Positions 1 to 8,326 of a stretch of 46,016 bases of DNA are shown piece by piece (within the stretch, counting starts at the first letter, position 1; the number at the start of each line of letters is the position of its first letter). The notes under the pieces were generated by a model that searched no databases, was not told where the DNA came from, and saw only the letters and a list, made by a program, of their open reading frames with translations. A program made the translations under genes and the position numbers. The DNA is from an uncultured Ruminococcus sp. Lineage in GTDB: Bacteria > Bacillota > Clostridia > Oscillospirales > Acutalibacteraceae. The DNA is taken from positions 1 through 46,016 of the forward strand of contig CACZZB010000023.1 in assembly GCA_902785555.1 (NCBI GenBank), given 5' to 3'.

Positions 1-147
1 AAACAAGTGTCGTTGATATGTACCCATACGTTAGTGGGGAATTTACGCCTTTGGAGTGTCATATCAAACATGAGTAGATTTATTATCGAAAATGGACACT
101 ATGAACAAGGAATGAAACATAAAAGTTGTTTTTATAACTTTTTATAA
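1..147 (+). other. Structured left-edge sequence upstream of rnfB, possibly an IS200/IS605 end
   Basis: Seen: TTGATATG at 13-20 pairs with CATATCAA at 60-67, and inside it CCCA (23-26) pairs with TGGG (35-38), giving a long stem with an internal hairpin. One plus-strand frame is open from the window edge to a TAA at 145-147, but I recognise no protein in it; its tail from the ATG at 70 is 25 codons. Inference: terminal palindromes of this kind are common at IS200/IS605 ends, and the other window edge is such an end, so this could be the flank of a transposon copy. It could also be an ordinary leader hairpin. Confidence 0.3.
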
Positions 148-170
148 GTTTTCAGTAACGGTGTCTGAAA

Positions 171-977
171 TTGTCTGAGATACTTACGGCTGTTATACCG
201 GTCGTTATTATTGCCGTAATTTGTGCGGCTGTCCTCGTTATTGCATCAAAAATAATGGCTGTCAAAGAAGATGAAAAATTTCCTGCCATCCGTGAATGTC
301 TGCCCGGTGCAAACTGCGGTGCCTGTGGTTTTGCAGGCTGTGACGGCTATGCAAAGGCTTTATGTGATGACTCCAAAACCCCCGTTAATCTGTGTATTCC
401 GGGGTCTGATACAGTTGCAAAAAAATTAAGTGATGTACTCGGTGTGGAATGTTCGGATGTAAAAAAACAGGTCGCTGTCGTACACTGTTCGGGTGACTGC
501 TCGAAAACTCACGATAAATACATATATCAGGGAATCGAAAGCTGTCAGGCAGCCAAACTTATGTACGGTGGAAAAGGAAGCTGTACCTATGGATGTCTGG
601 GGTTAGGTGACTGTACAAGAGCCTGTCCGAAAAATGCCATATCTGTCAAAGACGGTGTTGCTGTTGTTGACTCCGAACTCTGTATAGGCTGCGGTATTTG
701 CAGAAATATCTGTCCTAATAAAATCATATTCCTTATGGAAAATACCGAAAAGGCGGTCATTACCTGCAGTAATCATGACAAAGGAGCAGTTACAAGAAAA
801 CTTTGTACAAACGGCTGTATCGGCTGTAAAAAATGTGAACGTGTATGTAAGGCAAATGCTATTAAAGTTATCGACAATTTAGCCGTGATTGACTATAATA
901 AATGTGCGAACTGTGATGACTTCGGTGTCTGTGCCCAAAACTGCACTACGGGGTGTATCAAATTAATAGGAAACTGA
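171..977 (+). CDS. rnfB: Electron transport complex subunit RnfB
   Basis: Iron-sulfur subunit of the membrane Rnf complex, which couples ferredoxin oxidation to NAD reduction and ion pumping. Residues 5-27 form one membrane anchor. The RnfB-specific 4Fe-4S domain has Cys43, 49, 52 and 57 plus later cysteines. From about residue 138 come ferredoxin-type CxxCxxC...C arrays (for example CIGCGICRNICP at 171-182 and CIGCKKCERVC at 216-226), so several clusters are expected. The 268-residue length is normal. The start is doubtful: the only in-frame initiator near the N terminus is TTG at 171, without a ribosome binding site, and a TAA lies in frame at 156-158. The near-duplicate TGTCTGAAA/TTGTCTGAGA at 162-180 suggests the junction was disturbed. 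In Clostridia rnfB usually ends an rnfCDGEAB operon; no rnfA is visible here. Confidence 0.92.
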   Translation: MSEILTAVIPVVIIAVICAAVLVIASKIMAVKEDEKFPAIRECLPGANCGACGFAGCDGYAKALCDDSKTPVNLCIPGSDTVAKKLSDVLGVECSDVKKQVAVVHCSGDCSKTHDKYIYQGIESCQAAKLMYGGKGSCTYGCLGLGDCTRACPKNAISVKDGVAVVDSELCIGCGICRNICPNKIIFLMENTEKAVITCSNHDKGAVTRKLCTNGCIGCKKCERVCKANAIKVIDNLAVIDYNKCANCDDFGVCAQNCTTGCIKLIGN

Positions 978-983
978 AAATAC

Positions 984-1021
984 TTTTGGGGGAAACCTTG
1001 CACAAAGGTTATCCCCCAAAA
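984..1021 (+). terminator. Strong hairpin after rnfB
   Basis: TTTTGGGGG (984-992) pairs perfectly with CCCCCAAAA (1013-1021), and inside it AACCTT (994-999) pairs with AAGGTT (1005-1010) around a five-base loop. It lies just past the rnfB stop and before the ribosome binding site of the Smr gene. The U tract is short, so it may be an imperfect terminator or an mRNA-stabilising structure. Confidence 0.6.
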
Positions 1022-1048
1022 TTCTTTACTAAAGAAAGGATTCTTTAT

Positions 1049-1336
1049 ATGCCGTATTTTATTGAAATAGATTTGCACAGTCAAACTGTTGAAAGTGCGA
1101 GGAAAATCATTACAAATACTCTGAAAAATCTCCCCGCTGATGTCCGTGAAATAAACATCATACACGGCTATCATCAGGGTACTGCTCTGCGTAATATGAT
1201 AAGAAATTATTCCAATTCAAGGATAGAAAGAAAAATTCTCGGTCTGAATCAGGGTTCTACTATTTATAATAAAAAAGCCTTAACCTCTGTCATATCTCTT
1301 TTTAAGCTCGGAAAGAGCTTTTTTTTCTATCCTTGA
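1049..1336 (+). CDS. Small Smr-domain protein
   Basis: A 95-residue protein that is little more than an Smr (small MutS-related) domain. IDLHSQTVESA near the N terminus is the DLH motif, and IIHGYHQGTALR is the HGxGxGxLR-type motif. Smr domains bind branched or structured nucleic acid and often have nuclease activity; the stand-alone role is unknown. The ATG at 1049 is chosen because AAAGAAAGGA precedes it by eight bases. The last 15 or so residues are translated from a terminator-like hairpin and overlap the 3' end of the convergent sigma-factor gene by 57 bp, so the C-terminal tail is probably not functional. Confidence 0.8.
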   Translation: MPYFIEIDLHSQTVESARKIITNTLKNLPADVREINIIHGYHQGTALRNMIRNYSNSRIERKILGLNQGSTIYNKKALTSVISLFKLGKSFFFYP

Positions 1337-1969
1337 AACATATGAACGGGATATTTTCAGCATTTTTGCAACTTCCCTCTGTGTAAGCGGGTCTTTTCCG
1401 TCAAGTCCGTATCGTAGCTTTATAATCAGTTTTTCTCTCGGCGTAAGGGTTTCATTGATGTATTTCGGGAGCTTTTCGGTTTGTATTTTTTTATCGAGAT
1501 TTTCAACTATATTATCTTCCGCTGACATTATATCCATCAACGTCAGGGCATTTCCGTCGGTATCAGAGTCTATTTCCTCATTTATCGACACATCAAGTGA
1601 ATTTTTCTTTGCTCCACGAAAATACATCAGTATTTCATTCTCGATACATCTTGACGCATAACTTGATAATTTTATCTTCTTATCGGCTTTGAATGTATTT
1701 ATCGCTTTGATAAGTCCTATCGTTCCGACTGAAACCAGATCATCCTGTTCAAAGCCTGTCCCGTAATATTTTTTTACGATATGTGCGACAAGACGCAAAT
1801 TATGTTCAACTAAAATATTTCTTGCACTGATATCACCTTTTCGTGCAAGCTGTAAATATTTTTCTTCTTCGCTCTCCGATAACGGTCTCGGAAATGCTCC
1901 TCCGCCCGTTACATGGAGTATGAACAGCAGGGATATTTTACTGATTATCTCCGACAAGAATCCGAACAT
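1280..1969 (-). CDS. sigK: Sporulation sigma factor, SigK type
   Basis: Sigma-70 family factor of 229 residues. Region 2 spans about residues 55-120 (NLRLVAHIVKKYYG, DLVSVGTIGLIKAI, RCIENEILMYFR) and region 4 about 172-225 (LTPREKLIIKLRYGL, then a helix-turn-helix TQREVAKMLKISRSYVSRIE). The hydrophobic N terminus followed by GGGAFPRPLSESEEE matches the pro-sequence and start of mature SigK, the late mother-cell sigma factor. The gene is contiguous, with no skin-type interruption. The ATG at 1969 is preceded by AGAGGTGA at good spacing; a GTG at 1981 overlaps that site and is unlikely. It overlaps the Smr gene tail to tail. SigE is the closest alternative, but the N terminus favours SigK. Confidence 0.85.
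   Translation of the reverse strand: MFGFLSEIISKISLLFILHVTGGGAFPRPLSESEEEKYLQLARKGDISARNILVEHNLRLVAHIVKKYYGTGFEQDDLVSVGTIGLIKAINTFKADKKIKLSSYASRCIENEILMYFRGAKKNSLDVSINEEIDSDTDGNALTLMDIMSAEDNIVENLDKKIQTEKLPKYINETLTPREKLIIKLRYGLDGKDPLTQREVAKMLKISRSYVSRIEKKALSELKKRYDRG
1302..1324 (+). terminator. Terminator inside the smr/sigK 3' overlap
   Basis: AAGCTC and GAGCTT form a short stem around GGAAA, followed directly by a run of eight T. It ends plus-strand transcription from the Smr gene but lies within both convergent coding regions. On the minus strand the same bases encode the C-terminal LSEL of the sigma factor. Confidence 0.6.
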
Positions 1970-2017
1970 TACACAAATCACCTCTGTGAAATATCTATGC
2001 CGGTTTTACAAAAATAA

Positions 2018-3166
2018 TCACGAATATTTCATATCTCTTTTCATCCATTCCATCAGCAAATCTGTTATATATTTCACTTCCCTGTCGGTCAGTTTCCTGT
2101 TTGTCGGGATATTATGCCACTTATAAAGACAGTTACGGCAGCAGCACCCTGTCGCTTTCATAGCCGTATATGCAGGATGTCCCCATTCCTTTATATGCCC
2201 GTTATCCTTTGACATTATATGCAAAAGATATTTTATTACTATATCCTCGGTTTCTTTGTAAATATCATCATGATTATTTTTATAATATTCCCTTTCCCGT
2301 CTGCTCAGTATTATATCACTGTGCAAAGGTGATTTTGAAAGCTGTAACAATATACTGTTGAAAGGATTATCGGAGCTGTAATCATCCGATTCTTCATACT
2401 GTCTTTGCTTGGATATTTTTGATTCACATGATGACGGCTTCAATGCACTGAAATTTATATCCGCTTTTTCAGCCTGTGAAATCTGGCTTTTCCTTGGGAT
2501 ATTATATAGTTTCCCTTCTTTTATGAAATTTTCGCCCGTCTGTCTGAATTCAAATGAAACATTATTCATGATACATTGCTTTCTTGTATTCAATATCCAA
2601 TCGTAATTACATATACGGGCATTTTCTCCCGATTCCCCTCCGCACGTCACTTTCTCTATCTTTCCGCTTTTCAGATAACTGCTTATCTCTATACTTTCAA
2701 GCATGGGTTCATGTATTATCTCCCTGTGTTTTATCGGAAGTTCCAAAAATACAGGCAGTCTTTTATCTGCCATCTTCTGATTTTCACAGGTGCATATCAC
2801 CGTTACATTGTCATAACCGTCTCCCCAGTTTTCGGGGATACACTCGGAAAATCTCTCTATTCTTTTTGTGATTATCCTGAAATCAATTTCCGACCTTGTA
2901 TGTATCATTTTCCATATATCGTCACGCCATTCGTCAGCTTCCTGTATAAAAAAATCTGAACTAAGACACGCATACACGGGACTTTCCGAAACACTTAATT
3001 TATATTCCCCGTATTTGTCTTTTTTAATGGGATAGTCAAAAGATTTTGTCTTTTCAACGATACTGCTGTCTTTGTTGAAAGCCTTGTCTATCCTGTAGAC
3101 ATAGCAATTAAGACACCCTGCACTCACTCTTTTGCAGCCATGCCACGGATTCCAAACGGAATACAT
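2018..3166 (-). CDS. DUF5131 (phage Gp37/Gp68-like) fused to DUF4186
   Basis: A 382-residue two-domain protein. The N-terminal part (about 1-210) has NPWHGCKRVSAGCLNCY, the cysteine signature of the phage Gp37/Gp68 (DUF5131) family, with conserved DFFIQEADEWRDDIW and TCGGESG segments. After a polar linker (about 215-270) the C terminus (about 275-375) has the DUF4186 signature GHIKEWGHPAYTAM, then ATGCCCRNCLYKWH and a final LTDREVKYI helix. DUF5131 proteins have been suggested to be iron-sulfur or radical-SAM-like; the function of both domains is unknown. The start is the ATG with GAAGGAGG nine bases upstream; the longer frame would run through the glgB terminator. It lies downstream of glgB on the same strand but is separated by that terminator. 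Confidence 0.75.
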   Translation of the reverse strand: MYSVWNPWHGCKRVSAGCLNCYVYRIDKAFNKDSSIVEKTKSFDYPIKKDKYGEYKLSVSESPVYACLSSDFFIQEADEWRDDIWKMIHTRSEIDFRIITKRIERFSECIPENWGDGYDNVTVICTCENQKMADKRLPVFLELPIKHREIIHEPMLESIEISSYLKSGKIEKVTCGGESGENARICNYDWILNTRKQCIMNNVSFEFRQTGENFIKEGKLYNIPRKSQISQAEKADINFSALKPSSCESKISKQRQYEESDDYSSDNPFNSILLQLSKSPLHSDIILSRREREYYKNNHDDIYKETEDIVIKYLLHIMSKDNGHIKEWGHPAYTAMKATGCCCRNCLYKWHNIPTNRKLTDREVKYITDLLMEWMKRDMKYS

Positions 3167-3189
3167 ACGCTTGCCTCCTTCAATAAAAT

Positions 3190-3226
3190 AAAACCTGTAC
3201 CGTTTCTTATTGCGATACAGGTTTTT
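3190..3226 (-). terminator. Terminator after glgB
   Basis: AAAACCTGTA (3190-3199) pairs with TACAGGTTTT (3216-3225), 16 bases past the glgB stop. On the minus strand the stem is followed by TATTTTATTG. It separates glgB from the DUF5131-DUF4186 gene. Confidence 0.75.
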
Positions 3227-3241
3227 ATCATAAGTCAAATA

Positions 3242-5191
3242 TTATTTCTTTGTTGATTTTGCTTTTGCAGCCTTTGTTTTCTTTTCAGCGGTCTTTTCTT
3301 CCGCTTCATCAGCCTTTTCTTCTTCCGGCTCGGGTATTTCTTCTTTGACTTCAAATATAGCTGCACCGAAAGGCGGCAGGGTTATCAATGCAGAATGATA
3401 CCACTGGTTATGGCAGATAGGCTCGGATTTTATCGGTACAGGGTTGATTGCTCCGCTGCCTCCGTAGCACTCGCTGTCACTGTTGAACACTTCCGTCATA
3501 GTACAAGGATAATTTGTACCTACTCTGTAATTGTCCCTTCTTACAGGTGACATATTGAGGAATACAGCATATTTCTGTGTATCCGATATACGATAATAAG
3601 CGAACATATTTTCATTGGCATTATCTGCATCTATCCACAGGAATCCGTTTGATTCATAATCTCTTTCATAGAATGCGGGATTGCTTATAACAAGCCAGTT
3701 CAGGTCTCTGAAATAATCATGGAACTGCTTGTGCATATCATATTCTTTTATGAGGAACCAATCCATTTCCCTTGTTTCGTCCCATTCTCTGAACATTCCG
3801 AGTTCGTTGCCCATGAAATTCAGTTTTTTGCCGGGATGTGTCATCATATAAGCATAAAGCAGTCTTGCCTGTGCAAATTTATTGTAATAATCTCCGCCGA
3901 ACATTTTCTGAACGATAGTTGCTTTTCCGTGTACAACTTCATCATGTGAAAGCGGAAGTATGAATCTTTCAAAATAGAAGTAAGCCATTGACCAGTTTAT
4001 CTGATTGTGACTTCCTTTTCTCCAGAGAGGGTCGAGCTTGAAGTATTTAAGGGTATCATTCATCCAACCCATATCCCATTTATAGTCAAAGCCGAGTCCG
4101 CCTTCTTCAACGGGTCTTGTTACTCCCGGATAATCCGAAGAATCCTCTGCTATCAGGACTATATTATGGAACTGCTGATTGAGCTTTTGGTTCATTCTCT
4201 TGAAGAAATCTACAGAACGGTCATTTACACCTCTGTTCTTATCGCCCATCCAATAGATACCGTTATTTATGGCATCCATTCTGATACCGTCAAAATGGTA
4301 TGTGTCGAGCCAGAATGCCGCACATGATGTCAGATAGCTTCTTACATCACCCTTGGAAAGATTGAAGTTATATGAACCCCACTGACTCTGATTTACATCT
4401 GACGGGGGATATTCATACAGTGATGTTCCGTCAAAGTTGCCGAGTGAATAGTTGTCTTTTACAAAATGAACAAATGCAAAGTCGATTATTACACCGATAT
4501 TATTCTGATGGCAAAGATCAACAAATCTCATAAGCTGTTGGGGAGTACCATATCTTGAAGTTGCACTGTAATACTGTGATACCTGATAGCCCCATGAACC
4601 GTCAAAGGGATACTCTGCAAGCGGCATTACCTCTACATGAGTATAGTTATTGTCCTTTAGATAATTCACAAGATGTTCTCCGACCTCATCATATTTGAAC
4701 CACTGTTCTGCACCGTCAGCGGCAGTCTTGCCATACGGTCTTATCCATGAGCCCATGTGCATCTCATATATGTTCATAGGCTTATCATAGCACTTTGAAC
4801 GATTTTTCATCCATTCGTCATCATTGAATTTTTTGCATATTCTTGTTATTACGGAAGCCGTATCCGGTCTCAACTGACTGTAAAAAGCATAGGGGTCGGC
4901 TTTATCGACTACATTTCCGCCCTGCTGATAGACTCTGAATTTATAGAGCTGTCCGACTCTTGCTTCGTCAACATAGAGTTCAAATACAGTATTGTTGACT
5001 TTGTTCATTCTGTGATTCCAGCCGTTCCAACCGTTGAAATCACCTATAACTTCCATCTGCCATGCCGCAGGTGCATACACTCTGAACATTATTCCCGCAT
5101 CATCATCTTCTTTTACGGGATGTGCTCCGAAATACTCATAGGCATTCGTTGATTCTCCACGATAAAACTCGTCCATTGAAAAATCTGACAT
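3242..5191 (-). CDS. glgB: 1,4-alpha-glucan branching enzyme
   Basis: GH13 enzyme that cuts alpha-1,4 glucan chains and re-attaches them as alpha-1,6 branches in glycogen synthesis. A CBM48-type domain lies at about residues 15-115 (FRVYAPAAWQMEVIGDFNGW). The GH13 barrel follows with conserved region II DGIRMDAINNG (nucleophile Asp), region III LIAEDSS (acid/base Glu) and region IV LPLSHDEVVHGK. The C-terminal beta domain ends near FGAAIFEVKEE, and then comes an unusual charged tail rich in E, A and K (about 30 residues). The 649-residue product starts at the ATG with GGAG nine bases upstream; further TTG and ATG codons in frame overlap this site. No other glycogen genes are adjacent. Confidence 0.93.
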   Translation of the reverse strand: MSDFSMDEFYRGESTNAYEYFGAHPVKEDDDAGIMFRVYAPAAWQMEVIGDFNGWNGWNHRMNKVNNTVFELYVDEARVGQLYKFRVYQQGGNVVDKADPYAFYSQLRPDTASVITRICKKFNDDEWMKNRSKCYDKPMNIYEMHMGSWIRPYGKTAADGAEQWFKYDEVGEHLVNYLKDNNYTHVEVMPLAEYPFDGSWGYQVSQYYSATSRYGTPQQLMRFVDLCHQNNIGVIIDFAFVHFVKDNYSLGNFDGTSLYEYPPSDVNQSQWGSYNFNLSKGDVRSYLTSCAAFWLDTYHFDGIRMDAINNGIYWMGDKNRGVNDRSVDFFKRMNQKLNQQFHNIVLIAEDSSDYPGVTRPVEEGGLGFDYKWDMGWMNDTLKYFKLDPLWRKGSHNQINWSMAYFYFERFILPLSHDEVVHGKATIVQKMFGGDYYNKFAQARLLYAYMMTHPGKKLNFMGNELGMFREWDETREMDWFLIKEYDMHKQFHDYFRDLNWLVISNPAFYERDYESNGFLWIDADNANENMFAYYRISDTQKYAVFLNMSPVRRDNYRVGTNYPCTMTEVFNSDSECYGGSGAINPVPIKSEPICHNQWYHSALITLPPFGAAIFEVKEEIPEPEEEKADEAEEKTAEKKTKAAKAKSTKK

Positions 5192-5283
5192 TACATTCAT
5201 CTCCAATTATTTTAATATTTTAATTTTAAAATACTTCCCATAAAATGTCATTAGACATCTGTTTGAATTTGTCATAAATTTAT

Positions 5284-5613
5284 TCAATTACCCTTGAATT
5301 TTTTGTACAAACTCAACGCAAGAAATATATTTCCCTTTGCCTTTATCTTACCGGTAGTGAACGCTTTGAAAGGGTCGGTCTGTTTGTTAAGAAGCTTTTC
5401 TACTGTATCAAGAGACACTTTCACTGAAATATCCGTACTGTCATGTTTGACAGGTTCAAGTATCTTTTGCTTGTTTATATAAGCCGCATAAATATAATGC
5501 TCCTGTTCATCGGTAAAACATACCTGTGCCGAAAAATCCTTGTCTATCATTGAAAGGTCGGCTTCATTGAATTTATTTTCTATCATTTTATAGCTTTCTT
5601 CAAACGTCATCAT
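5284..5613 (-). CDS. SCP2 sterol-binding-domain-like protein
   Basis: A 109-residue cytoplasmic protein. The C-terminal half, with DISVKVSLDTVEKLL followed by DPFKAFTTGKIKAKGN, matches the hydrophobic-ligand-binding SCP2 fold, where the GKIKxxGd segment is typical. Bacterial single-domain members probably bind lipid-like ligands; no specific role is known. Two adjacent ATGs follow AAGGAAG, and either could be used. It sits upstream of glgB on the same strand, 92 bp away, and I see no convincing terminator between them. Confidence 0.7.
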   Translation of the reverse strand: MMTFEESYKMIENKFNEADLSMIDKDFSAQVCFTDEQEHYIYAAYINKQKILEPVKHDSTDISVKVSLDTVEKLLNKQTDPFKAFTTGKIKAKGNIFLALSLYKKFKGN

Positions 5614-5788
5614 ATTACTTCCTTTTCAAAAATAAAATCCTTATATGATTATATCACACGCTTTATCCGAATTTTTTCTTTTTAAGAATTTTACTCCATT
5701 AAATTTGACATTTTATACATTTTATTTTTGATTATTAAATAAATTTTATTACAAAAATTTCATGTATTATAAAATTTTTTCTTTGTCC

Positions 5789-5817
5789 TTGTAAAATCTC
5801 CTCAAATAGTTTATAAT
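5789..5817 (+). promoter_or_regulatory. Promoter for the holB-ricT operon
   Basis: TTGTAA (5789-5794), a 17-base spacer and a perfect TATAAT (5812-5817) lie 35 bases before the holB ATG in an AT-rich intergenic region. Confidence 0.6.
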
Positions 5818-5852
5818 AAAAATGCAAATAAACTTTGAAAAGAGATAAAATT

Positions 5853-6812
5853 ATGCTTCTGTCGGAATTTGCGGCCAATGCCGAATTAAAATACGAGCTT
5901 TCGGAAATAATGCGAAAAAATACCCTTCCCCACGCCATCATAATCGAAGGTGCTGTCGGAACAGGTAAAAAAACTATCGCTGATATCATAGCACAATATT
6001 GTGTATGTTCTTCAGAAGGACAAAGACCATGTGGTATATGTAAAAATTGCATCAAGGCTCAAAATCATATACATCCCGATATCTTCTACGCTGACGGTCG
6101 GGAATCAAAGGCTATCTCTGTCGATTCTATCAGAAATATACGTTCATCTGCCTATATCATCCCCAATGAAGCTCCCATGAAAGCATATCTTCTGCTCAAC
6201 TGTGATAAAATGCTTGCTCCTGCACAGAACGCTTTTTTGAAGATACTCGAAGAACCGCCAAAAAATGTTCAGTTCATCATGACAGTAAAGTCTTCCGCTT
6301 CACTGCTTCAGACCGTACGTTCACGTTCAAGGATATTTTCTCTTTTTCCTGCTGATGTAAATGATGCCGTGAATATTGCCGTAAAGCGTTTTCCCGAAAA
6401 AGATATTTCCGAGATAAAAAATATCGCCGCATCATGTGACGGCAATATAGGCATGACTCTGCAAATGCTTGAAAACGGCGGTCAGGAAGCTCAGATATTA
6501 GCCGAAGAAATTTTTGGTTCAATACTGCTCTCCTCTGAATATCCGCTGCTCAGGTCACTCCAACGGCTTACTTCCGACAGGAATTTCGCTGCAAATGTTC
6601 TTGACTTTATGACAGACATTGCTGCCGAATGTGTCAGGGCAGCGGTAGGAGCGGAAGTATCATCAAAAACTGCCGCTGCTGTCGCTGAAAGGTATTCCAA
6701 AAAACGTATTTTCTCCATATCCGAAAACATACTTTATGCTCGCAAAGTTTTAAACACAAACGTAAATTTAAATTTATTCTGCACATGGCTCTGTTCAGTG
6801 CTGAGATCATAA
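5853..6812 (+). CDS. holB: DNA polymerase III clamp-loader subunit delta prime
   Basis: A 319-residue AAA+ clamp-loader protein. The P-loop GAVGTGKKT lies near residues 34-42. A cysteine cluster (CVCSS..., CGICKNC) forms the zinc module seen in DnaX and delta-prime proteins. NAFLKILEEPP is the conserved sensor-1 segment, followed by RSRSRIFSL, which includes the SRC-like arginine. It helps load the sliding clamp on DNA. ATG 5853 is chosen over TTG 5835 because it follows an AGAGAT-like site and begins MLLSEF, as in relatives. It is followed after 22 bases by ricT, a common holB-ricT arrangement in Firmicutes. Confidence 0.88.
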   Translation: MLLSEFAANAELKYELSEIMRKNTLPHAIIIEGAVGTGKKTIADIIAQYCVCSSEGQRPCGICKNCIKAQNHIHPDIFYADGRESKAISVDSIRNIRSSAYIIPNEAPMKAYLLLNCDKMLAPAQNAFLKILEEPPKNVQFIMTVKSSASLLQTVRSRSRIFSLFPADVNDAVNIAVKRFPEKDISEIKNIAASCDGNIGMTLQMLENGGQEAQILAEEIFGSILLSSEYPLLRSLQRLTSDRNFAANVLDFMTDIAAECVRAAVGAEVSSKTAAAVAERYSKKRIFSISENILYARKVLNTNVNLNLFCTWLCSVLRS

Positions 6813-6834
6813 TAACATTGGAGGATTTTTATTC

Positions 6835-7704
6835 ATGGCTTATATTATTGGTGTACGATTCCGTGATGCCGGAAAGATATATTATTTTGACCCCGACGGA
6901 ATAGAATTTCAACAGGGACAATCAGTTATCGTCGAAACAAGCAAAGGTATCGAATGTGGTGAAGTTGCACTCACCAACAGGGATATTGAGGTTGATGAAT
7001 CTTTACAGCCTGTCAGAAAAATTATCAGAATTGCAACCGAAGACGATTTGAAAACCGTTGCCGAAAACAAAGAAAAAGAAAAAAAAGCTTTTGATATCTG
7101 CTGTCAGAAAATCAAAGTCCATAAACTTGATATGAAACTTATCAACGTCGAATATACTTTCGACAGCAATAAAATTCTTTTTTACTTCACAGCTGACGGA
7201 CGTGTCGATTTCCGTGAACTCGTAAAAGACCTTGCCTATATGTTCAGAACAAGGATAGAACTTCGTCAGATAGGTGTGCGTGATGAAGCCAAGAATATCG
7301 GTGGATTAGGCATCTGTGGAAGACCGTTCTGCTGTCACACTTTTCTCGGTGAATTCCAGCCTGTTTCCATCAAAATGGCAAAAGAACAGGGGATGCTCCT
7401 TAATCCGACGAAAATTTCAGGTACCTGCGGCAGACTCATGTGCTGTCTTAAATATGAACAGGATGTTTACAACGATCTTCTCAAAATCACTCCAAAAATC
7501 GGAGCTATTGTCAATACTCCCGACGGAAAAGGCAATGTCATTGACGTGAATCTGATAACGGGTACTCTTACGGTGTCCCTGCATAAATCAATGAATGCCG
7601 CCGCACATAACTACAAAGTATCTGATGTTACACTTATCAAGGATGCTCAGATAAAAGTAGATAAGGCTGAATTTGAACAGCTCAAAAAACTTGAAAACAA
7701 CTGA
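6835..7704 (+). CDS. ricT: RicT/YaaT-type PSP1-domain protein
   Basis: A 289-residue PSP1 C-terminal-domain protein. It has the GVRFRDAGKIYYF start and the paired cysteine motifs GICGRPFCC and GTCGRLMCCLKYE. In Bacillus, RicT with RicA and RicF forms an iron-sulfur complex that stimulates RNase Y processing and affects sporulation and competence. A strong TTGGAGG precedes the ATG by about 11 bases. Position directly after holB supports the call. Confidence 0.9.
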   Translation: MAYIIGVRFRDAGKIYYFDPDGIEFQQGQSVIVETSKGIECGEVALTNRDIEVDESLQPVRKIIRIATEDDLKTVAENKEKEKKAFDICCQKIKVHKLDMKLINVEYTFDSNKILFYFTADGRVDFRELVKDLAYMFRTRIELRQIGVRDEAKNIGGLGICGRPFCCHTFLGEFQPVSIKMAKEQGMLLNPTKISGTCGRLMCCLKYEQDVYNDLLKITPKIGAIVNTPDGKGNVIDVNLITGTLTVSLHKSMNAAAHNYKVSDVTLIKDAQIKVDKAEFEQLKKLENN

Positions 7705-7725
7705 TTTCTGAAAGGAGAATTTCTC

Positions 7726-8280
7726 ATGGGACTTTTTGACAGACTGCAAAATAATACCAATTCCCAGAAGCCCGACCCTAATCCATCAAACAAAAGCGTT
7801 ACTTTAACTTTCGACAGACTTCCCGAAACTCTTGATGAACTTAAAGCAACACCCGAAGCTGCTCTTTCAACACCCTTTATGACTGCTGCACTTGCCGTAT
7901 GTGCTTACTGCTGCTATGCAGTTGACAAGCAGACCGGAAAAGATATGCTGAATTTTCTCAAAGGTCCGAAACCTCTTTCAAACTACGATATACAATTCAT
8001 CAATGACCGCCTCTCCGACAAAGCCTATCTTCCGTTTTCATACTTTGAAGGTGCAGTTCCGTCCAACGACTACCGACCGAATGAGCCTTATAAAATAACA
8101 TTCTTTGAAGACCCGTATTCCTATCAGAATGACGGCTATGCAAAGCTCAATGTCCGTTCAGGCGGTGCTGACAGCCCAAGACAAATCGTTCTCCGCAAAA
8201 AGGGTGAACAATGGTTCTTATGGGAACAATATATACTCGTTGGTATAAGGATACCTGCTTCACAGGACGAATGGTCATAA
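7726..8280 (+). CDS. Conserved hypothetical protein, possibly DUF6935
   Basis: A 184-residue cytoplasmic protein that I recognise only as an uncharacterised Clostridia family, possibly DUF6935. Residues 1-30 are polar and N/P-rich. The middle has a short Ala/Cys-rich helix (AALAVCAYCCYAV). The C-terminal half, with PYKITFFEDPYSY, SGGADSPRQIVLRKKGEQ and WFLWEQ, is the conserved-looking part. There is no signal peptide or clear membrane segment. AAAGGAGAA precedes the ATG. It follows ricT by 21 bases and is probably in the same operon. Confidence 0.75.
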   Translation: MGLFDRLQNNTNSQKPDPNPSNKSVTLTFDRLPETLDELKATPEAALSTPFMTAALAVCAYCCYAVDKQTGKDMLNFLKGPKPLSNYDIQFINDRLSDKAYLPFSYFEGAVPSNDYRPNEPYKITFFEDPYSYQNDGYAKLNVRSGGADSPRQIVLRKKGEQWFLWEQYILVGIRIPASQDEWS

Positions 8281-8289
8281 TTTATAAAT

Positions 8290-8325
8290 AAAGCCTGCTG
8301 TTTTTTTCAGACAACAGGCTTTTTT
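8290..8325. terminator. Bidirectional terminator
   Basis: AAAGCCTGCTGT (8290-8301) and ACAACAGGCTTTTTT (8311-8325) form a stem with one C/A mismatch, flanked by A- and T-rich tracts. It sits between the convergent ends at 8280 (plus) and 8327 (minus). Confidence 0.75.
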
Positions 8326-8326
8326 A

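Noticed and set aside
3167..3238. Extra 24 N-terminal codons of the DUF5131-DUF4186 frame
   Set aside because: They translate the glgB terminator hairpin, and a strong GAAGGAGG precedes the internal ATG at 3166.
5215..5283. Terminator between the SCP2-like gene and glgB
   Set aside because: Only a five-base stem (ATGTC/GACAT) without a U tract was found, so the two genes may be co-transcribed.
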